This document shows positions 1 to 6,615 of a stretch of DNA of 30,016 nt, one piece after another (position 1 is the first letter of the stretch; each line of letters opens with the position of its first letter). The translations under genes and the position numbers were made by a program. Source of the DNA: a virus. The notes below the pieces were generated by a model that saw only the letters and a program-made list of their open reading frames with translations, was not told where the DNA came from and ran no database searches. The DNA lies in IMG/VR virus record IMGVR_UViG_3300026278_000002, positions 1-30,016 of that record; one strand, 5' to 3'.

Positions 1-786
1 ATCCAGAAAAGCGACGGGGAAGTCGGGTTTGTGGCGTCCGATGTGGCTAGGGTTTTGGGCTATCGCGACGCGCCAAATATGACCCGGATGCTGGACAAGA
101 GCGAAAAATGGACCCAGGTTGTGGACACACCCGGTGGCGGCCAAAGAGCGACCATTATCAGCGAGCCCGGCCTGTACTGCTGCATCCTTAAGAGCCGGCG
201 CAGGAGCGCCAAGACTTTTGGTCGTTGGGTCACGCATACCGTCCTGCCGTCGATCCGTAAGCGCGGGTTCTATATCGACATCGACCAACGGCTGTCCAAT
301 CGCACCCCGGAAGAGATTAGCCAAGGGCTTTTCGCTATAGCCAACGAGGTTCGCCGCTCCCTACCGAACTTCGCTAACAAATTCAGCGCGGTTATGGATG
401 ATTGCGTCTTCGTCCAGCAGTCTGCTGGCCAGCATTCCAGCCTCGACGGGACCAGGGATGAGGTGGCCTACCATAAAGAGATGGACAAGCGCGGCCTGCC
501 TGGAATCACCGTCGACGAGAGCGACCCCATAACCGTCGCCTTTGATTGGCGCGTCGACCATAGGGTCGACGATCGGATCGTCGCGCGCCTCTATGCCCTG
601 CTGGAGCCGCACTGCCGCGGTTATCGCAGCGGGCTGCCCGGCATCAAGCCGTTCAGCGGAACGGATGGATATGGCGGCTTTGAGATTATTGCTGGATTCC
701 GGTCCACGCAAAAAGCCCGCGAGCTGGCCAGCACCCTGGCGCGCGTCAGTCGTCAATTCCTGGTCGAGCAAGGGCTAGCATCTTGA
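1..786 (+). CDS. Bro-N domain antirepressor-like protein (5' end missing)
   Basis: The frame is open from the first base of the window, so the gene begins upstream. The visible part is about 261 residues. Its N-terminal ~90 residues match the Bro-N pattern of phage antirepressors: a 'FVASDVARVLGYRD' helix, 'PGLYCCILKSRR' and 'RWVTHTVLPSIRKRG'. Bro-N proteins bind DNA and often modulate phage repressors (family knowledge). The remaining ~170 residues are not recognised; they hold no obvious KilA-C or ANT motif. The gene overlaps the next one by 4 bases (TTGA), which suggests translational coupling. A GTG at position 31 could in principle start translation, but it would cut into the conserved first strand of Bro-N, so I treat the gene as truncated by the window. 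Confidence 0.75.
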   Translation: MQKSDGEVGFVASDVARVLGYRDAPNMTRMLDKSEKWTQVVDTPGGGQRATIISEPGLYCCILKSRRRSAKTFGRWVTHTVLPSIRKRGFYIDIDQRLSNRTPEEISQGLFAIANEVRRSLPNFANKFSAVMDDCVFVQQSAGQHSSLDGTRDEVAYHKEMDKRGLPGITVDESDPITVAFDWRVDHRVDDRIVARLYALLEPHCRGYRSGLPGIKPFSGTDGYGGFEIIAGFRSTQKARELASTLARVSRQFLVEQGLAS

Positions 787-1148
787 ACGAGCACGACGCA
801 CAGAAAATCGTCGTCGCGTGGTTCCGTAAGACCTATCCGCAACTGTCGCTAGTGTTCTTCGCTATCCCGAACGGCGGTAGTCGCAATCCGGTCGTCGGGA
901 AGAAGCTTAAGGAGGAAGGCGTCTTAGCGGGTGTCCCTGATCTGCTGCTGGCCGTTCCCCGCAACGGGCGCGCGGGCCTGTTCCTGGAGATGAAAAAGGC
1001 CCGCACCGGGCGGGTGAGGCCTGAGCAGAAAGCCGTCCATGAAGCCTTGCGTGAGCAGGGGTATGCCGTCGAGGTCGCATACGGCCACGAACAGGCGATC
1101 ACCTTCATCGCCGACTATCTCGAACCACCAAGCACCGGATCATCCTGA
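783..1148 (+). CDS. VRR-NUC (PD-(D/E)XK type) nuclease
   Basis: A 121-residue protein, the usual size for stand-alone phage VRR-NUC proteins. The fold signature is visible: N-terminal 'HDAQKIVVAWFRKTYP', then 'FAIPNGG', then the catalytic segment 'GVPDLLLAVP' followed by 'GLFLEMKKA' (D then E-x-K). Family members are Mg-dependent nucleases, often Holliday-junction or flap type, found near phage replication or packaging genes. The start is a TTG overlapping the upstream TGA, chosen because the HDAQK motif begins three codons later. The role in this phage is inferred: recombination or DNA processing before packaging. Confidence 0.85.
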   Translation: MNEHDAQKIVVAWFRKTYPQLSLVFFAIPNGGSRNPVVGKKLKEEGVLAGVPDLLLAVPRNGRAGLFLEMKKARTGRVRPEQKAVHEALREQGYAVEVAYGHEQAITFIADYLEPPSTGSS

Positions 1149-1188
1149 TCGGCAGCGCGGCGGCGGTGTGCGTTGGCTAGGTTATGCT

Positions 1189-1242
1189 GGTTAGCGAATG
1201 TTAACGAAGAGGTTAGCATTTAAAATTGAATAGCAATATGCT
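1189..1242 (+). promoter_or_regulatory. Probable operator/promoter upstream of the XRE regulator
   Basis: The 109-bp gap between the nuclease and the repressor gene is clearly more AT-rich than its surroundings. It holds two direct copies of GGTTAGC at 1189-1195 and 1211-1217, exactly 22 bp apart (about two helical turns), as expected for a dimeric regulator. A weak sigma-70-like pair is possible: TTAGCA at 1213-1218 and TATGCT at 1237-1242 with an 18-bp spacer, four of six matches each. Autoregulation by the adjacent XRE protein is an inference. Confidence 0.35.
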
Positions 1243-1257
1243 TTAAGAGCTTCGCTT

Positions 1258-1887
1258 ATGGCATCTCCCTTCTACAACCGCAAACGGCGCGCCGAACAAG
1301 TTGATCTAATCAAGCAGATCGGGATCCGGATGCGGGCGGCGCGCGAACTGTGCAATTTCTCGCAGCAGGAAGCCGCTGCCCGACTCGGGTATCGCAGCTC
1401 TTCGCGGCTGTCGAAGCTGGAGAACTCGATCGACATCAAAAGTATCCCGCTCTCGATCATCATCGATGCTGCGAAACTCTACGACGTCTCTGTCGATTAC
1501 CTGTTAGGCCTGTCGGACGATTGGGAGCCAGTAGATAGCGCGATGCCCGAGCGCGTTGCTTCTCGCTGGCTTTTTGCCGTCTGGGAAAAGGCCCGCGAGC
1601 GCGACATGGCGGCTGTGGCAGCTTTACATAAGCGGCTGAGGACGATCGATGCCGTCACCGGCGCTGTGGTCGGGGCGACGCAAGAGGCACAGGACGCGCT
1701 TGAAGCCTTTGCCGCCTGCAATCCCGGGTTCCAGGACATGCCGGGCGGCGCTCGTCTTGTGCGCTATGTGACCCGCGCGGCTGAAATGGCCTTAGAGATG
1801 CGTCGACGACTCCACAACGTCAACCTGGAATGCCGGATGGCCAGGCCGCTCCAAACCGAAATTGATTTTCTACAGAGTGGAACCTGA
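1258..1887 (+). CDS. XRE-family helix-turn-helix transcriptional regulator
   Basis: A 209-residue protein. Residues ~20-85 form a cro/C1-type HTH: 'IGIRMRAARELCNFSQQEAA', then 'RLGYRSSSRLSKLENS', then 'PLSIIIDAAKLYDVSVDYLLG'. The last motif is the classic end of an XRE domain. The C-terminal ~120 residues are helical and alanine-rich and lack the Ser-Lys protease residues of LexA/CI repressors, so RecA-driven self-cleavage is not expected. It follows the only substantial AT-rich intergenic region on the left side, where paired GGTTAGC repeats could be its operator. Its stop overlaps the next start (TGATG), so it is probably co-transcribed with the terminase genes. It may control early/late switching rather than act as a classical lysogeny repressor. 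Confidence 0.8.
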   Translation: MASPFYNRKRRAEQVDLIKQIGIRMRAARELCNFSQQEAAARLGYRSSSRLSKLENSIDIKSIPLSIIIDAAKLYDVSVDYLLGLSDDWEPVDSAMPERVASRWLFAVWEKARERDMAAVAALHKRLRTIDAVTGAVVGATQEAQDALEAFAACNPGFQDMPGGARLVRYVTRAAEMALEMRRRLHNVNLECRMARPLQTEIDFLQSGT

Positions 1888-2498
1888 TGTCGACACCCCG
1901 CAAGATGACTCCCGAGGAATGGGAAGAAGCCCGCGCCCGCTGGGAGACCGATCCGCGCGACGGTTACGCATGGCTTAAGCGCGAGCTGAATCTGCCCGTC
2001 TCAGAGGTTGCAATTCTCAAGCGCGCCAGAAAAGAGTTGTGGGCTAAGAAAGCCAGCATGAAGACCGTGGCTGAGCTGGCGCAGTTTAAGGCCGACCAAA
2101 AAGCTGCCAAAGCCGACAAGCTATTATCGGAAGCCGAGTCGGTCGACATTCGCGCCAGGATTCTTGAGACCCATCGGCGTGAGTGGCAGGAACATCGCGA
2201 GCGCTTCCCGCTCGACGCCATCATCACTATGATCGATGGCGACCCGGCAAAGTCCGCACTGACTAAAAACGGCGAGAAGATCGCGCGCGCAGCCAAAATT
2301 GTTGCCGAGACCATCAAGCATCGACAGGCCGGCGAGCGCGAAGCCTGGGGTTTGGATGCGATAGCGACTGACACCACGGCGGGCGTCAAGACGATCGAGG
2401 AGCTTGAGGCGATGTACGCGGCGGCAATGCGTAGATCCGACGAGATGCAGTTGGCGGTTGAGAAGGAGCGCGGTAGGTTGGATGCGGTTGATCGATGA
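1887..2498 (+). CDS. Probable terminase small subunit
   Basis: A 203-residue, strongly charged and helical protein immediately upstream of the large terminase and overlapping it. The first ~60 residues ('TPEEWEEARARWETDPRDGY' and 'LPVSEVAILKRARKELW') look like a small helical DNA-binding domain. The rest is long helices rich in A, E, K and R, fitting the central oligomerisation domain of small terminases. The family call rests mainly on position and composition, because small terminases are poorly conserved. The start ATG overlaps the preceding TGA. Confidence 0.6.
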   Translation: MSTPRKMTPEEWEEARARWETDPRDGYAWLKRELNLPVSEVAILKRARKELWAKKASMKTVAELAQFKADQKAAKADKLLSEAESVDIRARILETHRREWQEHRERFPLDAIITMIDGDPAKSALTKNGEKIARAAKIVAETIKHRQAGEREAWGLDAIATDTTAGVKTIEELEAMYAAAMRRSDEMQLAVEKERGRLDAVDR

Positions 2499-3981
2499 TC
2501 CGCGTTATATGCCGTTCGCAGCAAGATATGCGTTCGACATAGAGCGGTTTGCAGCTGAAGTAGTTGGGATGACCCCGACCCACCAGCAGCGCGAGCTGTT
2601 CGCCCCTGTCTCACCGCCCGGAAGCCGGACGACCGTTCGATCAGGTCACGGGACGGGCAAGTCCCGAGCCCTAGCCGTTATCACGCTATGGCACCTACTG
2701 TGCTATCCGAAGTCCAACACAATGCTGACCGCTCCGAAGATTGAGCAAGTCCGCAACGTGGCCTGGAAGGAAATCAGCGACGTCCTGGACTTGATGCGTG
2801 ACAAAGGGGGGCATCCATGGATCGTTGGCTACGTCGCCTTAGAAGCCGAGCGCGTCTACGTCAAATCGTTCAAGATGACATGGTTCGTCTTCGCCAAGAC
2901 AGCTCCACGCGGCAGCCCTGAAAACCTCGCCGGCCAGCACCGCGGCTGGTATCTCCTCATCGCCGACGAGGCATCCGGTATCCCAGACCCGAATTATGCC
3001 GTAATGACTGGCGCACTGACCGATGCGCGCAACCGCATGCTGCTGCTGTCGCAACCGACCAGGTCCAGCGGATTCTTCTACGAGACCCACCACAAGCTTG
3101 CCAAGCATAACGGCGGGGTCTGGACCTCCATCCGTATGGACTCGCGCCAATCTCCGCTTGTGTCGAGCGCCTTCATCGAGGAAAAGAAGCAGGAATACAC
3201 TGAGGAAGAGTTCACCATCAAGGTTATGGGCGAGTTCCCCGAAACCCGCGACAACTATCTACTCGGTCGCAAGGCGTCTGAAGCCTGTTTCGGACGGCGC
3301 GTGATCAATGACGGCGAACCCTATGGACTGATGCTTTCATGCGACGTGGGCGCGGGCGAGTATCGCGATAAGTCCGTCGCCCTAGTGGCAAAGGTGATCG
3401 GGTATAGCGACTTCGGCCCCGACGCGCGTCGCGTTGAGGTAATCGCGATCCCGATCCTTTCGAACACGATCAGCATCCAGGGCTTCACGGGCGCCGTCTT
3501 CCATGAGGCCAGCGCGCTTGAGAACATCACGGTTTTGGTCGACGCCGGAGGTATGGGGATCGCAGTCTGTCAGGGTCTCGAAGCGCTCGGGCTGCCTGAA
3601 GTTAAACGCGTGAAGTGGGGCAACCCCTGTTTCCAGAAGCGCCACAGAGACCGCTTCGTCAATCTGCGCGCTCAGGCGCTGGTCTCTGCTGCGCGCGCGG
3701 CCAAAGAAGGGCGCCTTGGAATCGCGGACGGTCCGTGGAAGCGTGAGTTACTGGACCAGATGTCGCGCGTGCCCTTCCACTTCGACGAAAAGGCCCGGTA
3801 CGCGATCATGAAGAAAGACGAAATGCGTAAGCAGGGACTGCCATCGCCGGATATCTTAGATGCTTTGGCGTTTTGTTTCCTGGAAGACGCGACCTACATG
3901 ATCTGCGAAGGCGCGCATGGTCAGGCGAATTCAGTTCAGGCCGCTATCAAGCGAGCCGAGGCGCTGTTTGCGGACGTATAA
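2482..3981 (+). CDS. Terminase large subunit (ATPase-nuclease DNA packaging motor)
   Basis: A 499-residue protein when started at the ATG at 2482; the ORF is open further upstream, but that part overlaps the small terminase in another frame. Motor domain: Walker A 'SGHGTGKS' at residues 54-61; Walker B 'LLIADEAS' with D162/E163; 'LLLSQPTRSSGFF' fits the coupling motif. Nuclease domain: 'CDVGAGEYRDKS' near residue 288, 'LVDAGGMGIAV' near 353 and 'DILDALAF' near 460 supply the RNase H-like acidic residues. It cuts and pumps concatemeric DNA into the prohead through the portal. An AAGGAG lies 13 bases before 2482, rather far, so the ATG at 2509 is an alternative start. Length is normal for the family. 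Confidence 0.92.
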   Translation: MRLIDDPRYMPFAARYAFDIERFAAEVVGMTPTHQQRELFAPVSPPGSRTTVRSGHGTGKSRALAVITLWHLLCYPKSNTMLTAPKIEQVRNVAWKEISDVLDLMRDKGGHPWIVGYVALEAERVYVKSFKMTWFVFAKTAPRGSPENLAGQHRGWYLLIADEASGIPDPNYAVMTGALTDARNRMLLLSQPTRSSGFFYETHHKLAKHNGGVWTSIRMDSRQSPLVSSAFIEEKKQEYTEEEFTIKVMGEFPETRDNYLLGRKASEACFGRRVINDGEPYGLMLSCDVGAGEYRDKSVALVAKVIGYSDFGPDARRVEVIAIPILSNTISIQGFTGAVFHEASALENITVLVDAGGMGIAVCQGLEALGLPEVKRVKWGNPCFQKRHRDRFVNLRAQALVSAARAAKEGRLGIADGPWKRELLDQMSRVPFHFDEKARYAIMKKDEMRKQGLPSPDILDALAFCFLEDATYMICEGAHGQANSVQAAIKRAEALFADV

Positions 3982-4857
3982 GTGCATGGTGCTGCAAGCA
4001 TGGAAACCAAAGTCATCTCCTACAACCTCAGGGACCGCGGTCGGCAGTACACTGGCCAGCCGCGAAACTTTGATATCCCACGACTGATAACGGCCATCAA
4101 TGGTCCGGCCTGTCAGGAGCGTGTGCGTAATCGCGACATGGTTGGGTTCTATGGGCACTGGCCGAGGATTAAGTTCGGGATGCACCCCGCCGAGGGCGGA
4201 CTCTCTGGCGGCAAGGCACATACCGTCGAGCCGGCCCTTATCACAACTTACTTGCGCGCATTCCCTGACGGGACTGTCGAACACAAAGCTGAGTTCCTGC
4301 CGACCCAACCAGGGCAGATTGCCGCCAAGCTCTATCAGTCCCGTACCGGTGGATTTTCCAGCGCGATCGACCAGATCAAGCCTGAATTCTTTGGTTTCGA
4401 CTATGTGCTTGAACCGAACTTTACGACCAATAGGGGATACTCCCTGGATTCAGTGCTGTGCGAGGGCGGGGCGTGTGCGGTCGGCATGGACTGCGATTCA
4501 GTCAATGCAGCGATTTTGGAGGAGCAGCTTGCTGGCATGGCGGCGTTGATAGACGCGGTCAGCGCTAGCCAGACACTTGCCGAGCAGACCATATCGGCGC
4601 TCGAAGCCGAAAACGCCGAGCTGAGATATCAGCTTGATGATCTACGCGCTAAGGCCGACAAGATCAATGCATTAGACTCTGCGCCACGCGGTCCGCTGAT
4701 CGTTAGTGCCGATGCCCTGCATCGCCTTCGTGCTGATACTGAAGCGTTCCTGTCGCTCGATTCATTGCCACTGCCGGTCCAGCGTCCACTAGGCGCGTCC
4801 AAAGCCGCCGAGCTTGATCCGGCGGTCTCTCGCTTCATCCGTCGGCTCGGGATCTGA
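3982..4857 (+). CDS. Probable prohead protease with C-terminal coiled-coil scaffold region
   Basis: A 291-residue protein directly after the large terminase. The central pattern resembles prohead serine proteases: H80, then a strand 'ALITTYLRAFPDG', then 'EFLPTQPGQIAAKLYQ', then the candidate nucleophile in 'TGGFSSAI' (S126/S127). The H-to-S spacing of about 46 residues fits this fold. Residues ~180-228 form a heptad-rich coiled coil ('LAEQTISALEAENAELRYQL'), as expected for a protease fused to an internal scaffold. It would assemble inside the prohead and cleave capsid and core proteins. The GTG at 3982 has a GGA 7 bases upstream; ATG 4000 is an alternative start. The protease assignment is pattern-based, not certain. 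Confidence 0.5.
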   Translation: MHGAASMETKVISYNLRDRGRQYTGQPRNFDIPRLITAINGPACQERVRNRDMVGFYGHWPRIKFGMHPAEGGLSGGKAHTVEPALITTYLRAFPDGTVEHKAEFLPTQPGQIAAKLYQSRTGGFSSAIDQIKPEFFGFDYVLEPNFTTNRGYSLDSVLCEGGACAVGMDCDSVNAAILEEQLAGMAALIDAVSASQTLAEQTISALEAENAELRYQLDDLRAKADKINALDSAPRGPLIVSADALHRLRADTEAFLSLDSLPLPVQRPLGASKAAELDPAVSRFIRRLGI

Positions 4858-4862
4858 TTTTT

Positions 4863-5582
4863 ATGTACGAACCAGTCAAGGCCGCCTTCGGGCAGTATCT
4901 CGGATGCTTCTTCCGCTCTGGGATCGCGCCCACCACGCGTTACCTTACCGAGTACATCCGCCGCCCGCTCAATCAAGCGATCCTGTGGGCGCCAGGGCGC
5001 ATGGTGGATCTGGCCGAAGAGATGATTGCTGCATGGCAGCGCGACGACTCGCGCGGCAGGCCTACACCCGGCTACACCATGCCGGTAATCTTGGTCGCTT
5101 TAGCTAAGGATGCGGCGCAGTCTGCGCCGAACTTTAATCGCGCGATGGGCACGCCGGAATATGTGGTTTTGCCTGGCGACTCGAAAGACCGGCTGTTCAA
5201 GCTTCGAACCTTCACCGCTGATCTGCGCGCACAGTTGGCGATTGCGGCTCATGACGAGCCGACCGCGCGCGCCCTGGCGTCTCAGGCGCTGCTGTGGATC
5301 GAAGCCTTCCCGAACCGCTCGTTTCGGGCCACCTACCGCTTTGCCGGCTTCAATCTCGACTGGCCGGTCCATGTGGCACTACCAGACCAACCGGCGGCGC
5401 TTGTACCGACCGATGCAAAGAATCTCACGCTCCTAACCCTGGATCTGACCTTGCGCCCGACTGTACCGCTCTATCAGGCGCCGCGCCCTGGCGAGCCCAA
5501 CGACGGCCAAGGCGACCCCGCGAACCCGGACGATCCGGCGGGGTATCCGTTCCTGGTCGAGATCGATCGGAAGGGCGTGTAA
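4863..5582 (+). CDS. Virion/neck-like protein, 5' part of a gene split by a miniature element
   Basis: A 239-residue unknown protein in the head-to-tail gene block. It has a mixed alpha/beta middle ('SKDRLFKLRTFTADLRAQLA') and a proline- and asparagine-rich tail ('PRPGEPNDGQGDPANPDDP'). Its stop codon TAA (5580-5582) lies inside the miniature element that starts at about 5578. Deleting that element joins codon 238 through GTG to AGT-CAG-CAG of the next ORF with no frame change, predicting an original protein of 434 residues. So this ORF is probably the N-terminal part of a formerly single gene. A role in the neck or tail completion is inferred from position only. Confidence 0.65.
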   Translation: MYEPVKAAFGQYLGCFFRSGIAPTTRYLTEYIRRPLNQAILWAPGRMVDLAEEMIAAWQRDDSRGRPTPGYTMPVILVALAKDAAQSAPNFNRAMGTPEYVVLPGDSKDRLFKLRTFTADLRAQLAIAAHDEPTARALASQALLWIEAFPNRSFRATYRFAGFNLDWPVHVALPDQPAALVPTDAKNLTLLTLDLTLRPTVPLYQAPRPGEPNDGQGDPANPDDPAGYPFLVEIDRKGV

Positions 5583-5698
5583 ACAACCCTCGACTGAAGT
5601 CGAAGGCTTTATTGTGAGACGCAGCAAACATGGTTGACGCATCTCCAACATTTCCTCCCGCGACTCAAGTCGCGGGTTTCCTTGCGGAGGGTCTATGA
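5578..5698 (+). mobile_element. IS200/IS605-like miniature element, copy 1
   Basis: A 121-bp sequence repeated in inverted orientation at 22417-22538 with one substitution and one single-base gap. It has no coding capacity and carries two palindromes near its ends: TCGAC/GTCGA (5590-5594 and 5599-5603) and a 9-bp stem CCCGCGACT/AGTCGCGGG (5657-5665 and 5668-5676). Subterminal hairpins, no terminal inverted repeats and no target duplication are hallmarks of single-strand IS200/IS605 transposition, and short derivatives lacking tnpA/tnpB are known (family knowledge). Mobilisation by a transposase elsewhere is inferred. The exact end is ambiguous by two or three bases because of bases shared with the target; 5578-5695 is one consistent choice. 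Confidence 0.8.
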
Positions 5699-6285
5699 GT
5701 CAGCAGCCCATCCAGTGCAACATCGGCGGGTTCTCTGGAGCGCCTGTGACGCTGTTCTCGGCGCTCGATGAGTCAACTGGGCTCCTGACTATCGCCGCGA
5801 TCAGTCCGCTCCACAAGGACAGGCGCGCGGGCTGTCTCGTCATCAGCAACGTACACGGCTTGGAGTGTGATATCCTGTTCACGGATAAGCAGATCCGCGA
5901 ATCTATTGATGCATGGCAATCGCTCCGTCACGACACCATCAACGGCAACGCATCCCGCCTGATCTATACTGAGCGCGCGCGACGCGCCGACCCGTCATCC
6001 ATGATTGAGCTGGACGGTCTCGACGAGCGCGGGCGCAAGTACCGGCTCGCCGAGCACGTCGGGAACGAGGCCGTCGCGACCCTAGCGACATGTCTTTGGG
6101 CGTCCCGTGCTGAGACGCGAGGGGGTGTGCTCGATACCGTCTCAGATCTGGCGGACGCGCTCCTAAGCGGGCAAGCCATCACGATCGCCGGCTTCCATCC
6201 CTGGGAGATTCAGCCCGTGTTTTTTCACGGTTATCATGTCGACCAGCGGGCCGCCCGGGCTTATTGGAACAAGCGAGACAAATAG
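5695..6285 (+). CDS. Virion-associated protein, 3' part of the split gene
   Basis: A 196-residue unknown protein. Its ATG (5695-5697) and GGAGGG ribosome binding site (5686-5691, only 3-4 bases before the ATG) are within or at the border of the miniature element; the same bases occur in the other copy. Without the element the codon at this point would be GTG inside a longer ORF continuing from 4863. Recognisable content is limited: a beta-rich first ~70 residues ('GLLTIAAISPLHKDRRAGCL') and a helical C-terminal part with 'TLATCLWASRAETRGG'. No family assigned. It may be a separate functional polypeptide that associates with the upstream half, or a decaying fragment; the frame remains fully open over 196 codons. 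Confidence 0.6.
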   Translation: MSQQPIQCNIGGFSGAPVTLFSALDESTGLLTIAAISPLHKDRRAGCLVISNVHGLECDILFTDKQIRESIDAWQSLRHDTINGNASRLIYTERARRADPSSMIELDGLDERGRKYRLAEHVGNEAVATLATCLWASRAETRGGVLDTVSDLADALLSGQAITIAGFHPWEIQPVFFHGYHVDQRAARAYWNKRDK

Positions 6286-6288
6286 CTT

Positions 6289-6615
6289 ATGGCCGAGATC
6301 AAGATCCGAGACAACACGCAAGCAGCGGGCGCCTTCTTCCGTGCTGTGCGCCACTTCGCACTGACCACGCGCCCCTGGGAGCCGGCTATCTGGTATGAGA
6401 CCAAGCCAGATGAGCGCTACGACCTAACGCTCGTCTCTCAGCGGGTCTATGGGCGGCGCGATGAGTATCTGGTCATCATGGCGGCGGCGGGGCTGTCGCA
6501 TGTCGACGACGAATTGACCGAGCGCAAGCTGTGCCTGCCCAACGAGGGACAGCTTCGCAAGATCAAGTTGTCGACCGGTTATGAGAGCATCGGGCGGCGG
6601 GCGAGTCTTGTTTAA
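6289..6615 (+). CDS. LysM-like small tail/baseplate protein (tail protein X or gp53-like)
   Basis: A 108-residue protein. The second half reads like the LysM-type modules found in tail proteins such as P2 gpX and T4 gp53: 'RYDLTLVSQRVYGRRDEYL' (start-up, running, position in the tail), 'VIMAAAGLSHVDDEL', then 'KLCLPNEGQLRKIK', the usual 'L.IP' end. Such proteins sit in the tail or baseplate and may touch peptidoglycan. The stop overlaps the next ATG (TAATG). It lies among head-neck genes rather than beside the baseplate genes, so the exact role is uncertain. Confidence 0.5.
   Translation: MAEIKIRDNTQAAGAFFRAVRHFALTTRPWEPAIWYETKPDERYDLTLVSQRVYGRRDEYLVIMAAAGLSHVDDELTERKLCLPNEGQLRKIKLSTGYESIGRRASLV

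Noticed and set aside
2404-2481. Upstream extension of the large terminase ORF
   Set aside because: The first 26 codons overlap the small terminase in another frame and read as an Arg/Cys-rich artefact. The ATG at 2482 gives a normal terminase N terminus.
4100-4549. A 149-codon overlapping + strand frame inside the protease-like gene
   Set aside because: Its Ser/Arg/Pro-rich composition is typical of an out-of-frame reading of a GC-rich gene, and the other frame has the coherent coiled coil and protease pattern.
5590-5676. The element's palindromes as a transcription terminator
   Set aside because: Neither hairpin is followed by a T-run, and the same sequence occurs in inverted orientation inside another gene, so a mobile element explains it better.
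5578-5698. CRISPR repeat or tRNA-derived attachment site
   Set aside because: Only two copies 16.7 kb apart in opposite orientation, no spacers, and no cloverleaf or tRNA-like sequence.
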